Shown here: in pieces, positions 1-11,597 of the stretch | How the letters are laid out: every line of letters begins with the position of its first letter | Position numbering within the stretch: the first letter of the stretch is position 1 | Origin: Magnolia sinica | Lineage: Eukaryota > Streptophyta > Magnoliopsida > Magnoliales > Magnoliaceae | DNA: 64,000 nt | Direction: 5' to 3' | Assembly (NCBI RefSeq): GCF_029962835.1 | Contig: NC_080584.1 | Location: forward strand, 75,668,862 to 75,732,861 | Notes under the pieces: model-generated | The model's input: only the letters and a program-made list of their open reading frames with translations | Database searches by the model: none | What the model was told of the DNA's origin: nothing | Program-made: the position numbers and the translations under genes

Positions 1-469
1 TAGTCCTAGTATGTGATCTGGACTTATGTGAGGCCCACTGAGGAAGGCCACACACCCTTTTTATGGCTGAGATTATTGAGATATAGGCTGATATGTCCAG
101 CAATGTATTGCTGTCCAAAAACCTGGACTATTGCATGGACTGTCATGTTCAATCTTTGGCATGGATTTTTGGATCATGATTGTCATTATTTTCTTTATAA
201 TTATGGGTGTAATGAGAAGATGTGGACCCCACCGTGAGGTGTGATGGTTCATACCTCAAATGGCCCATGAAATGGTACCCAAAAAGGAGGCCCATAGGAG
301 TGGGCGGTCCACTTTGTTGGGCTGTCCAGCCCACATGTATGGAGGGAAAACATACACTTCAGCTTGGTTACTCTGAGGGATGGGCTACTTTTATGGACCA
401 CACCTTACTTTATTTTATGAAGAAAATACTAAACCTCCATTTTCTCCCTCTTGGATGAAGGTTGGGCCC
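1..469. other. Intergenic, fold-back repeat fragment
   Basis: No gene is supported here; the open frames are short and in non-coding-looking sequence. The stretch holds phrases of the window-wide fold-back family (GTGGACCCCACCGTGAGGTG near 223-241 and TGGACCACACC near 396-406), so it is probably a worn piece of such an element. Confidence 0.4.
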
Positions 470-2150
470 ACCTTATTGGGTAAACAATGCATGGACAGCA
501 ACATCTCTTCCTGGACAAATTGAAATTCCTAATTTAATTAAAATATTTATGAGTATCCAAAAATCATAAAATTTTACGGAGAGGTGGTTCACTCATGGTA
601 GGACTCACCTACAAAATTTTGGGGCCAATGGATACCTGTACATACCATGGTGGTGGCTGGACCGGCCCATTACAATATGGTGTCCAGATCAGTCCGATTT
701 TCTGGACAGTCTGTTTTATTTAAATAAATTAAAATATTTTTAAGTGTTCAAAAATTCTGAAATTTTGTGGGGGTGTGACCCACCTATATAAGTGTCACTC
801 TGCAAAATTTTAGGCCCAACGGACAATCGAGCTGACTGTCGTGCGGCCTGTAAATTTGGGTCAGTTTAGGCCAAATACCCAGGCCCATATGGGACGCCCC
901 ATGTGGGCTACCTGCTGGACTTTGGTCTAGCAGTGTGGCTCACCTACTCCCTTCTGTAGTATAATGTAACCGTATGTGGTGGGGTCCTCTGACTTGATAG
1001 CTGGACCACTTGGGCTGATGTCCTAATCAAATGAAACAATTACTAGACTCCAATAAGCCCATAAACCTGTTGGGTTAAAAAAATTCAGCAACTTGTTATA
1101 ATTATGATTGGCCTTTGGGCTGAAATTTTGAGGAGTGGGACCCACCACATTGTGAAGATCTTAGAGAGAATAATTTATACCTTTGGTTCCTTAAATGTTG
1201 GGCTTGATAAATGCACTTTTGAGGCCCACCACAGTTGAATTTAATCGGGTCCATGAATGTCTGGTTGTTGAACTCTTTAGGCCCAATTGGGCTAGAACTT
1301 TTCAGATAGGCCCATTGATCTCTTGGGCCATTTTTACCATACTATTGTGTTGGGTTAGTGGGCCGGATTACACAAGTAGATGGGCCCTTGGTTGCCCACC
1401 AAATCAACTTTAATACTTGGGCCGGGTTGTAGGCCCAACTTACTTGACTAAGAGCATGACATTTGCCCATGTGGTTTGAGCAATGGGCTGCCCACTAGGC
1501 CACCACAATATATGGGATTAGTGGCCTTTATGTTGGGCCCTAACCTTTTTCCTATGGGCCCATAGCGGTATATATGGGTTGGGTTATGTGTGTTTCCCTT
1601 GGACCCATGTTGTAGATAGGCCTTGGGCCGCCTTTTTGAAGCCCAACATGAGTATTTGTGATATGATTATAGCTGCCTGTTTCTTATTTCTGATGTTGCG
1701 TGGGCCTTGGGCCTTGATCCATGATCAATTAGAGATGGGCTAACTCTTGGGGACCAATTGTAGTTGGATGTCCACATTGGTGGCCCTAAGGTAGGCCCAT
1801 GGGCTTCTATAGGTGGTTAAAGGCCCATAATAGACCCTTGCTAGGCCCGTTTCATCTATTTAGGCCTATACCATTAGTCTCGTGGTCCTTAGTCTAGGTC
1901 CTTAGTCTCATGGGCTACCCCAGGTATATGGGCCCCTACTAGAGGCTGTATTCCTTATGAGGAATTGGTTAAGTACCTAGACCCTTCATAGTTAGGTAGA
2001 GAGTTTATCTTCACCTCATCGGCACCCCTATTCATCTTCATGGGCCACTCCCATACGCATCATATGCATGCTTGGTTGAAGTATGATTAGCCATGGCTGT
2101 GTCATTGTGTAGGACATATTGTTATCTCCCCAAGAGATGGATGCTTGGAA
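470..2150. repeat. TGGGCC/GGCCCA-rich repetitive stretch, no gene
   Basis: No coding region is supported. The stretch is unusually dense in TGGGCC, GGCCCA and AGGCCC words; I count about thirty between 860 and 1960. It also holds two diverged copies of a unit about 190 bp apart (about 526-640 and 715-830), each an AT-rich TTAATTAAAATATTT part followed by an ACAAAATTTT-GGGCC part. It may be the worn LTR or untranslated part of an old retroelement; the family was not recognised. Confidence 0.45.
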
Positions 2151-2157
2151 TTAATGC

Positions 2158-2459
2158 ATGGGTGATTGTGTGATTGTCATCGCAAAGGACACCAAGGGAC
2201 CTTTTGCCAATGAACTATTTGATTTGTCAAGAAAAATTAAATTTACCGATGAAATAATCGTCGGGAAATATTATGTATCATCATTTGCACCGACGATACA
2301 AAATATCGTTGGGAAAAGTTTCTCAAACATCTTTGTAAATAGTGGCGGGAACATATTTGGACATGGAGGGAATCTTTTGCTCGAGAAAAGTCATGTGTAC
2401 CGACGAAATGTATTTCGTTGAAAATAAGTTCGTCGGTAAAAGGCCAATTTCTTGTAGTG
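2158..2459. mobile_element. Right end of a CACTA (En/Spm) DNA transposon
   Basis: The stretch ends in TTCTTGTAGTG (2449-2459), the reverse complement of the CACTACAAGAA terminus typical of plant CACTA elements. Inside the terminus are subterminal units of the ACCGACGAA / TTCGTCGGTAAA type in both orientations. These match the left end at 40974, so the two ends belong to the same family. The body of this element would lie to the left, but I cannot find its left end in the window. The 87-codon open frame here is subterminal repeat, not a gene. Confidence 0.7.
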
Positions 2460-2626
2460 ATCCTTTCAGACGTATGGATAGAGTCTTCTTTTCTCTTGGG
2501 GTTCTCTCTCTATGCTTCACATTTTCATTACTTTCCCTTTATGAATCTGGCAACTGGCGCACTTGATCAAGGAAGGGGCATTTTGGGCAAGAATACCGGT
2601 GCACAATCTATGAGGAGCTGAAAACT
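2460..2626. other. Short spacer, nothing recognised
   Basis: Unique-looking sequence between the CACTA end and the 49-bp tandem array. No gene, splice-bounded exon or repeat was recognised. Confidence 0.4.
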
Positions 2627-3183
2627 TCACGAACTTAGGTTGTGTAGGTGCATAATTGAGGAAATGGCGGAGACTTCCCAAACTTGGGTTGTGCGGGTGC
2701 ACAACTGAGGACACGGTGGAGACTTCCCAAACTTGGGTTGTGCAGGTGCACAACTGAGGACACGGTGGAGAGTTCCCAAACTTGGGTTGTGCGGGTGCAC
2801 AACTGAGGAAATGGCGGAGACTTCCCAAAATTGGGTTGTGCGGGTGCACAACTGAGGAAACGGCGGAGACTTTCCAAACTTGGGTTGTGCAGGTGCACAA
2901 GTGAGGAAATGACGGAGACTTCCCAAGCTTGGGTTGTGCGGGTGCACAATTGAGGAAACAGCAGAGACTTCCCAAACTTGGGCTATGCGGGTGCACAATT
3001 GAGGAAACAGCGGAGACTTCCCAAACTTGGGTTGTGTGGGTGCACAACTAAGGAAACGGCAGAGACTTCCCAAACTTGGGTTGTGCGGGTGCACAACTGA
3101 GGAAATGGCGGAGACTTCCTAAACTTGGGTTGTGCAGGTACATAACTGAGGAAACGGCGGAGACTTTCCAAACTTGGGTTGTG
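2627..3183. repeat. 49-bp tandem repeat array, about 11 copies
   Basis: The unit is GAGACTTCCCAAACTTGGG plus a part centred on TTGTGCGGGTGCACAAC. Successive AGACT anchors fall at 2671, 2720 and 2769, giving a 49-bp period. Each unit carries a dyad (TTGTGC..GCACAA). All three minus-strand frames are open through much of the array, because 49 is not a multiple of three and the unit lacks minus-strand stops. That makes protein-like open frames of up to 176 codons which are almost surely not genes. Confidence 0.85.
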
Positions 3184-3290
3184 CTATAATTCCATTGTGT
3201 GGATCTTCCATCTTACTCCACTTTCCTCTCTCCTCTAGGAGCTCCTTAAGACTCTCTAACTTTTGTTCTCCCGAAATGAAGATGGGAGGG

Positions 3291-3300
3291 GTATTTATAG
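3291..3300 (-). promoter_or_regulatory. TATA-box-like CTATAAATAC on minus strand
   Basis: Reading the minus strand, CTATAAATAC at 3300-3291 is followed by a purine-rich leader and then the 49-bp array, and is preceded by the GCGCACAAC-rich array. This U3-TATA-leader order resembles an LTR or other repeat promoter on the minus strand. Activity is inferred only. Confidence 0.35.
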
Positions 3301-3329
3301 ACCTCCCACACGTGTGGAGTCTATTTTCG

Positions 3330-4110
3330 CACAACAGGGAGCACACAACACATTCTAGCGCACAACTCATCAGGCGCACAACCAGGGGCGCACAACACAG
3401 CCAACGCACAACTTATCTTCATCAGATGGAGAGCACAACCTCTTCCTCTAGATGGGGCACACAACCTCTTCCTCCAGATGGAGCGCACAATCTCTTTATC
3501 AGATGGAGCGCACAACTTCTTTATCAAATGGAGCGCACAACCTCTTCCTTTAGATGGAGCACACAAACTCTTCCGATAAATGGAGCGCTCAACCTCTTCC
3601 TCCAGATGGAGCGCACAACCTCTTTATCAGATGGAGCGCACAACAGGAATGGAAGCTGGGGCACACAACCTCTTCCTTAAAAAGTGGCGCACAAGCCTCT
3701 TCTTAGGACAAGAGACTATGCAAAATGGCGCACAAGCCTTCTCCCTTATAAAGTGGCACACAAAGTCTTATCTTCAGACAAGAGAGCATGTAAAGTGGTG
3801 CACAAAGCCTTATCTTCAACCAGGACAGCATGCAAAGTGGCGCACAAAGATCTTCAGACATCCTTCCTTAATACAAGGTGGTGCACAACACTTTTCCATA
3901 TAAAGTGGCGCACAACCACTCTTTCCCTTCAGACAAGCTTCCTTAATACAAGGTGACACACAACCCTTTTCCATTCAGACAACGTCCAACCCTCCTTAAA
4001 TAGTGGTGTTCAACCATTTCTAATTCCTTCATAGAAGACAACGCCCAACCGCATTTCAGAAGGAGGGGCGCACAACCTAGATGGAGACTGGCGCACTCAT
4101 CTAAAGGTGC
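3330..4110. repeat. Degenerate GCGCACAAC array (roughly 30-bp period)
   Basis: The words GCGCACAAC, GGCGCACAA and close variants recur, separated by CTCTTCCTCCAGATGGA-like spacers. The array is cleanest at 3420-3660 and more diverged to about 4110. The same GCACAAC/GTTGTGC word is the core of the 49-bp array next door, so the two arrays may be parts of one repeat. The 168-codon + strand frame across it is periodic and is not accepted as a gene. Confidence 0.7.
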
Positions 4111-5398
4111 ACTAAAGGAGGGTTTCAACAGAAGGGCTTCTTCAGTGCTATGAGAGTATAACTTAAGGCACACCACTAGAATTCATGCAGGAAGCTTTCA
4201 ACTCGTGCTTTAGAAAGATAGAACATTTTTTTTGTGCCTCAACAACCATGCAAATACTATATGATACCACATAATTATCTCAAATTCCAATCCCAATCCA
4301 TATATTTCCCACATTGGTTTTCATTTAAAAAATCTACCACATTACAATGTAATTGTAACATAATCTACTTACAAGTATGTATATACTAACTATTGCAGAT
4401 CATTCTATATAATAAGACTTAAACAAGTTAGTTTATAATACAAGGATAAGGTATTTGTATGTTCTACACAAACAATTAATTTTATCATGTTCAAATACTA
4501 ATTAGAGATTATGTAATGATATTTCTAAACTCAATATTCTAACAAGATTATCATATTTGAAATAAATCCTAAGCTACTGTTATGAAGGAAGCTTGAAGGG
4601 TAAATCTCACCTCAAGCTTGGATCTCCCTTACTAAGAGGTAAGAAAAGAAGAAGAAATTAGGAAGAACCCAAACTCCTATAACCAAGGAGGTATACTAAT
4701 TAACAAATTAGTATGTAATAACAAAACATTTTAATTTAGAAAATCTAAAGAAATAACAATAGCTCACCACAAATCCAAGTTGACTCGGATAAAAAACCAA
4801 CTCAAGATCTACAAGGGTACAAAGATCTAGTCAAGACTTGGTTCAACTCGGTGTCGTCACTAAAACAAGATCCAAAACCTCAGTTTACTAGGTGAAGTTT
4901 TCCTGAGATTTGGTTTTAGAAAGACATGCACTAATTAGTTTCAACACAACAATAATATAAATCACTGAGTCACCGACTTAGTAACTTGGTGGAGTGTGTG
5001 GAACAAGACACTAGGTAACTCAGATTTTAACTGAGTTGGCTAGCACGTCAATTAATAATGATTCAACGAGTTGAATCGAGATCCTTAAACTAAGTTAACT
5101 ACAAATTAGTAGAACTAGGTATGATGACTCAGTTATCAACTTGGTGTAACTCAATTTAGGAAAAATTGAGTCGAACCGCTAAGTCAACCCATATTTCAAT
5201 CGACTTGAATCTAGTTTATGACTGAGTTAATATGAATCATTAGAGAAAACAATGGACTAGCATGAATTGAAAACTCGGTAATAATCCCATTGGAAACAAC
5301 CTAACTTGGTTGATTTCTGAGTTGAGGAAGAACATTAACATACACCTACCTCAGATGAAGAATCCAACGGGTCAGCTTGCTCTTTACAACTAGTTGCA
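4111..5398. other. AT-rich intergenic, ACTCGG/GAGTC-word region
   Basis: No gene supported. From about 4780 rightward, short words such as GACTCGG, AACTCAGT and GAGTTGA recur in both orientations, as in the LTR-like part that follows. It may be the inner or U3 part of a worn LTR element; the family was not recognised. Confidence 0.35.
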
Positions 5399-5760
5399 CT
5401 AATGATGCTTGACTGAGTCATGTGACACACCAACACTCCAGATTTCATGTAACATCACCGAATTAGTGTGACTCGACAACACTACTATCCTCCATTCAAA
5501 CTTGTACCCCCGACCCTCTTCCTTCGCTTCTCTTTCTCCAGACAACAACCCGAATCTGGATAGGTACCGACTGATAATATGAGTCGCCAAGGCCGAGCCG
5601 ACTCGGTACACCTCGACTCGGATTCACGAACTCGCCTCACTCTCTCTCCCTCTCTTTTTGATTTTTTGAATTGAAAATGGTCAGGGAAGAATGGAAATGA
5701 GGTATTTATAGCCATCAGACTAACTCTAGATGGTTCCACAACTAATCCGATGATTAGTTG
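5399..5760 (-). repeat. LTR-like fragment with minus-strand TATA box
   Basis: On the minus strand CTATAAATACC (5711-5701) is followed by a pyrimidine/purine-biased leader with CTCGACTCGG-type words, the usual look of a plant LTR R region. The 70- and 84-codon minus-strand frames here are not supported as genes. There are no clear termini or target duplications, so the family is unknown. Confidence 0.35.
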
Positions 5761-6863
5761 AGCTATAAACCAAAACTTACTTAGACTCGGTTAACAAACA
5801 CCTCATTAGCATATTCAAATTGATTTTAGAATTACAATTAGAATTTAGGGGTGGAAATATGATGGTGAGACTCTCCAAATGGATGCTCCTAATCGACAAA
5901 TGGACCCCACATACGGATGATGGTTTTTTCAACCCAACGGAGTAGATGGCATGGATGTTAATGATAAGCTTGTGGTTAACGGGCCATCACACAATCTAAC
6001 TCGACTGAACAGCCTAGATGGACGCTGGGATGCACATGGGACCCACATTTTGGATGAGAACTCCCAACATGTTGATGGTTTTGAGTTTTTTCCTATGGCG
6101 GCTAATGAAACTCAATGGCAGCTGAAAAACCTAATCACTTAAAAGAGAAGCTTCTAGACTCGCTATATATTCGAAATGTACACTTGAGATTGTTGGGATG
6201 GCTGTCCTATGGCTCAGATTATTTCTAGGGCACCCACATTGCCGAAAATAGAAATATTTTTTCCGTCTTTGGCTCGTTACGATTCCTTAACTAAAAGGAT
6301 TTTTCTACAGTTCAAATGAATCGAGAATGGAGGGTTAGGATTGAGATATTCGCCTCACGCACGGATTGCTAACGTGACATAAAAGAAACCAATTATGTTT
6401 TCAAAATTGTTGCGGATACGCCTTCCGAATGCCACTGATAGTGCACCTACATATATGTTTCAACGTGCAAAAAGTGGCTAGGATTTGGTCAAGATTGTCC
6501 CCTAAATAAGATTAGGATGAACGGTCCAGATCCATCGATACTAACAAGAGTGGCAGTCCACCGTCATTAACGGGCAGTCGTCCGTTTAAACCGCTGTTTG
6601 AGCATGAGAATGGAAGAGAGAGAAATTCGCTACTGTTTTTGTGAGGTCATGTGTCAGCGTCGGTTTGACTGGTGTGTGAGGCTGGTGCACATCATTTGCA
6701 TGCACATAGGTGTGCATGCACAACGGAAGCTTGTCCTCGTAGGGACGGTAAGGAAAATCCATCCCATTCATGCTTTTCCAAATGTACAATTACGACATCT
6801 AACCACAGGTGAGACTAATCCAACGATTAAGTGCTACATGGTGTCAAAAAGATGAAATGTTAC
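5761..6863. other. Intergenic, nothing firm
   Basis: No coding region supported. It includes fold-back-family phrases (ATGGACCCCACATACGGATG near 5902) and a TGCATGCACATAGGTGTGCA palindromic patch near 6699-6720. The 62-85-codon frames have no recognisable domain or splice context. Confidence 0.35.
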
Positions 6864-7099
6864 AACCTTGGTTCATAACTTTCGTGACCACGATAATTTT
6901 TTAATGGCCAATTATGACTGTTTCCCATCGTATGGCCCACCCGAGATTTTAATCTGCTTCACTTTTGGGATCGTTATGTAAAATGATCCGAAAAGATGGC
7001 AGTACGTAAATATAATAAATACATCAACGTCAGCGTAATGGCAGCACCGTTGTGGTTAACGCCCACGTGGTACATCAACGTCGGCGTAATGGCAGCACC

Positions 7100-7629
7100 A
7101 AATAGGATTGCGTACTGAGTTACTCAGTACGCTTTTATCGTACTGACTGAACTCATTTGGGCATACTATGAATGTATGTGGGTTATCCACGCCGTCCATA
7201 CGTTTTTATAGATCATTTTAACAGTTGATTCCAAAATAAAAGTATACCTAAATCTCAATTGGACCACACCAAAAGAAAGAGTGGGAATAATGACTTTCAC
7301 CGTTGAAACCTTTCTAGTGCCCACAATGATGTTTATTTGTTATCCAACCTGTTCATAAGATCACAAAGACATGGATGAAGGGCAAACACAAATATCAGTT
7401 TGATCCAAAACTTTTTTAGGCCCCTAGAAATTTTCAACGGTAAAATTTCAATTCACACTGTTTCCATGCTGAGGTCCACTTGAGATTTGGATATATTTAA
7501 TTTTTGGTTTCACCCATAAAAGTATCTGTTAAAATGGATGGATGGAACAGATAAAATATGTAAATCACGGTGGACCCCAGAGAGTTTACTCAGTACGCTA
7601 GGCGTACTGAGTTACTCAGTACGCAATCC
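7100..7629. mobile_element. Fold-back MITE with palindromic termini
   Basis: Both ends carry the near-perfect palindrome GCGTACTGAGT-T-ACTCAGTACGC (7110-7132 and 7602-7624), and outside it GGATT/AATCC. The 5-bp GCACC at 7095-7099 is repeated at 7630-7634. Block B shows the uninterrupted site (GGCACCACCGTTTTGG near 26415), which supports insertion in block A only. The inside is the window-wide GTCCATC/GGTGGACC fold-back sequence with no coding capacity. Five extra bases (AAATA) at the left end leave the exact left boundary uncertain. Confidence 0.65.
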
Positions 7630-7667
7630 GCACCGTTTTAGTTGACGCCGATGTGGTACCTAACCTG

Positions 7668-8228
7668 GGACGCAGATTAGATACTTACAGGTTGAGTAGC
7701 TAGACTCCCCGCTCAAGTGACGTCACTAAGTTCTGTGAGTCCCACCATGATATATGTTTTCTATCCACACCGTTCATCCATTTGGAGAGATCATATTATG
7801 GCATGATCGAAAGAATGGGTCAGATCCAAGGCTTAAATGGATCCCACCACAGAAATTAGTGGGGAGAGTGACGTCCACCGTGAAAAAGTTCTTAGGGCCA
7901 CAAAAGTTATCGACGAAGCTGATATTTGTTTTTTTCCTTTCTTTTATGTCCGCTTTAACACACGAATAGGTTGAATCTCGAAAAAACATCACGGTGGACC
8001 TTCATAAGTTTTCAACGGTGAGCGTCACTCTCCCCACTGTTTTATATGGTGAGGTCCAAACCAGCCTTGTATCTGCCTCATTCTTTGAATTATGCTTTAA
8101 AATGATATCTTCAAATGTATGGGCGGTATGGATACAACACATATATCATGGTGCGGCCCACGTAACTTAATGACGTCACTTCAGTAGCCACTCTCGCTAC
8201 TCAACCTGTCGGCAGCTAATCTGCGTCC
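7668..8228. mobile_element. Mutator-like (MULE) fold-back element, 9-bp TSD
   Basis: Terminal inverted repeats start GGACGCAGATTAG (7668) and end CTAATCTGCGTCC (8228), and the inverted similarity continues through AGGTTGAGTAGC and AAGTGACGTCA. Flanks are CCTAACCTG (7659-7667) and ACTAACCTG (8229-8237), a 9-bp target duplication with one mismatch; 9 bp is the Mutator hallmark. Block B keeps the empty site (GGTACCTAACCTGCTCC near 26447-26463). It has no transposase and is non-autonomous. Confidence 0.75.
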
Positions 8229-9448
8229 ACTAACCTGCTGCCGAGGGGATTGCTCCTGGATTTGAAAGGAAAGTCACACCGTCATTTTAAAAGCCTCATT
8301 GACGCCACCGTCTGGAAGGGAAGCCGATTGCGTGGCATGCCACGCACCACGGAACTTAAGGTGCAACATCCTTAGATTTGCAAAGTAGCCACATCATAAA
8401 CCCTTAGACTTTTCAATTAGTAGGCCACCGATGGAAAGGCTGCAATTACCATACCGAAGAATATTCCAGAACCATTCCACCCAAGACTGGAAATAACGGA
8501 ATAGTGATCTGGATTGCCGAATCGATGTGCCCAGTACTTGACAGAGTTGCGAGAATCGGATTGTCTATGACCTCCGCGGACAGATATTCCACTGCTCCCG
8601 GTTGTATGGGGCCCACAGAGATGTCCATGAGAAATCCATTCCATCCATCTGTTTTTCAAGACCATAATAATACATGAATCTAAACATCAGGCAGATCGAA
8701 AAGTCATGTAGGTTATACCACACAAAACAGAAGTTTTGTATCAGAATGATATTTGTTCCTACAGTTTATCTGAGTGGTAATAACCTTATGAACGGTCTGG
8801 ATGGCAAATAAATCTCATGGTCAACTAGAACTTTTCAACGGTGGCCATTTCTGTTCCCACTGTTTCGTTTGGTGTGACCCACTTGAGTATTTAATCTCCT
8901 TGATTTTTATAAATATGTCCTATTGTTAATTTTCAAAAGAGATGGACGGAGTGGATTTGTCACGGACATCTTGTGAGCCCCAAAAAGCCCCATGCCCAGG
9001 TCACATGCAATCTGCTTCCAAACTGAGTACCTGTGTATCAGGTGTAAAGACTCGGTTCGTGTATCCTGTAATTCCTCTACACTCACTAGGGACGACTTCT
9101 GTTTTAAGTACCAGACGAGTCTGAGATAACTCGCTAGAGTCGACTCAGATTTTGTTGCGTCCGATCCGGTTAAAGAGAACGAGTAAAACCCCTGACTCAG
9201 GTGAATTGTGCCCTTTCAGCCCCAACTCGCATCTGGGTTGGACGAGTCAATTCAAGTAGCCGAGTCTTTTGATCATGTTCCAGGCTGGCTATAGTAAGTG
9301 GTGATAAGCTTTCAGTATTCACCACTGAACATTTGGCTGTATGGTTGGGTAATCACGCCCATTGGAGTTTTCTTCCTTAACTCATTGCCCATAGGCGCCA
9401 TTCAATCACCTTCCATTGCTGGCGAATTGCAAGCTTGTTACTCATTCG
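8229..9448 (+). promoter_or_regulatory. Upstream region of kinase gene A, with fold-back element
   Basis: The region is shared with the upstream region of gene B (27190-28098) and so probably includes the promoter. A fold-back element at about 8570-8995 (GGGCCCACAGAGATGTCC... to ...GGACATCTTGTGAGCCCC) is complete here. In block B it has lost its right part: the two copies rejoin at GTATCAGGTGTAA (9036 here, 27687 there). No convincing TATA box was picked out. The minus-strand 60-82-codon frames are shadows of the fold-back. Confidence 0.5.
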
Positions 9449-11517
9449 ATGATGATAAGAAAATCCGGCAAACTGTTTATTCTTCTCAGTTTCTTCATAT
9501 TCTACTGCCTCTGCATTCGATTTTCCCACGCGGTGGATACCATCACACAAGACCAACCGCTCCATGACGGGAACACCTTGATTTCTGCTGGTGAGGTTTT
9601 CGAGCTGGGCTTCTTCACCCCCGGCAAGTCAAAGAATCGTTACGTGGGAATATGGTACAAGAAAGTCAAGAACCGAACGGTTGTATGGGTTGCCAATAGG
9701 AAAAACCCAGTCTTGCATTCATCTGGTGTCCTTACAATCAACAGCACCAATGGAAATCTGATGATCTCGGATAAGAATGGAAGCAACTTCATGGTGACAA
9801 ATGATTCTGCCACCAATCAAACAACTGCTCAGCTCTTAGATTCCGGAAACCTCATACTGATAGAAGGGAATTCGACGAATCATGAAGGCCGGGTCATATG
9901 GCAAAGCTTTGATTATCCTACCGATACGTATCTCCCTGGCATGAAACTGGGAGTGAATAGAACGAGTAGGCGAAAATGGCTCCTTACTTCATGGACAAGT
10001 GAAGATGACCCTGCTCCCGGGAACTTCACTAATGGAATCGATTCCGATGGATTGGCTCAGCTTTTTACATGGAGAGGACGACAAAAATACTGGACTAGTG
10101 GCACTTGGAACGGGGAAATTTTCAGCCTTCTTCCTGAAATGAGAACATATCCTATCTTCAATTACAGCTACGTGTCGAATGAGGATGGGACATATTTTAT
10201 TTATTCACTTTATGATAAAACTACAATTTCAATATCGGTGATCGACGTGTCTGGGCAAATGAAGCAAATGACATGGCTGGAGAGCAGCCTGTCTTGGTAT
10301 CCGTTTTGGTCTCAACCAGGAGTGGCATGTGATTTTTATGCTGCTTGTGGGGCTTATGGTATCTGCGATGGGAGTACGTCCTTGTGCAAGTGCTTGCCCG
10401 GGTTTGAGCCTTACTCTGGACGAGATTGGCATGCAGGTGATAAATCAAACCGGTGCATGAGGCGAATACAACTGAAGTGTGGGAATGAAGATGGGTTCTC
10501 GCGGTTGAATGGCATGATATTTTCTGCTCACGCTCGAGTTCTTAAGAATTCAAGTCTCAGCCTAGAAGAATGCGAATCTGAGTGCAGGAGAAACTGTTCT
10601 TGTATTGCTTATGCTTCTGCTCATGACAACAGAACCGGATGTTCCTTTTGGGATGGAGAGTTAATGAATCTTCGTAAGATCTCCGTCAACGTCCCTGATC
10701 TTTATGTTCGTCTTGCTGCTTCAGAGCTCGATCCACCTACTGACTCTCGACAACAAGCCACTAGAAATGGTAAATTTTAATGATTTATCTACATTTTATT
10801 TTTCCCAATTGCGGTTATCTTTTTTGATTGTGTATTTGTTTGTTTTCTTATGTTAGTAGAAGTTGGAAACTGCAAGTAATGTCAGTCAGACTAATTCTAT
10901 ATGTATGTTATGCATGTGCTGTGAGCCGCAAAGGCTTTCAAATGTGCATTCTGTTTTCTACTAATCAATACAAGTTCAGACACAGGAAAGAAGAAGAGGC
11001 AGCAAGTAATCATTGCAGTAACAATCACTATTTCCATCCTTTTATTTGGCTCAGTTACGTGTTATTTCTGTAGGCGAAATCTCAAGCCTAAAGGTAAAAA
11101 TTCTCTTAACCATGAACTGGGCAATGGACATTTTGATTCATGTAGTGAAGTGAGCCTTTTGCTGACAACCAGGGAATCAGGAAAGAAGCCAAGAAGTATT
11201 GTTGCATGAGTTACGAAATAATGGGTCAGATGACAGGGAATCAATCAATGCAAACATGCTCAGAGAAGGCAGGAGGAAGGGTCTGGAGTTGCCCTTATTC
11301 AGTTTTGCAACTGTAGTAGCTGCTACAGATAACTTCTCTCCAACAAATAAGCTTGGGCAAGGTGGTTTCGGCCCTGTTTATAAGGTAACCATTAATTTCA
11401 TTGGTAACTAGTCTAATTTATATAATAAGAAATTAACTTGTTTCTCTGTATATGGATTTGAAAAAAAAAAGGATTTTAATTATCAAGAAAATGCAACACA
11501 TGCATGATTCATGTTAT

Positions 11518-11597
<80 letters not shown>

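Noticed and set aside
2517-3094. Minus-strand frames of 176, 155 and 104 codons
   Set aside because: They are the readings of one 49-bp tandem array in three frames, with no domain, no non-repeat flank and no coding bias.
3174-3956. Plus-strand frames of 168, 107 and 90 codons
   Set aside because: They follow the periodic GCGCACAAC array; the protein is just the repeat translated.
9416-9448. Longer N-terminus of gene A starting before the ATG at 9449
   Set aside because: The upstream frame has no ATG in the right place, and the signal peptide starts at 9449. The same holds for gene B (28099).
10221-10448. Minus-strand frames inside kinase exon 1
   Set aside because: Shadows of the kinase coding strand.
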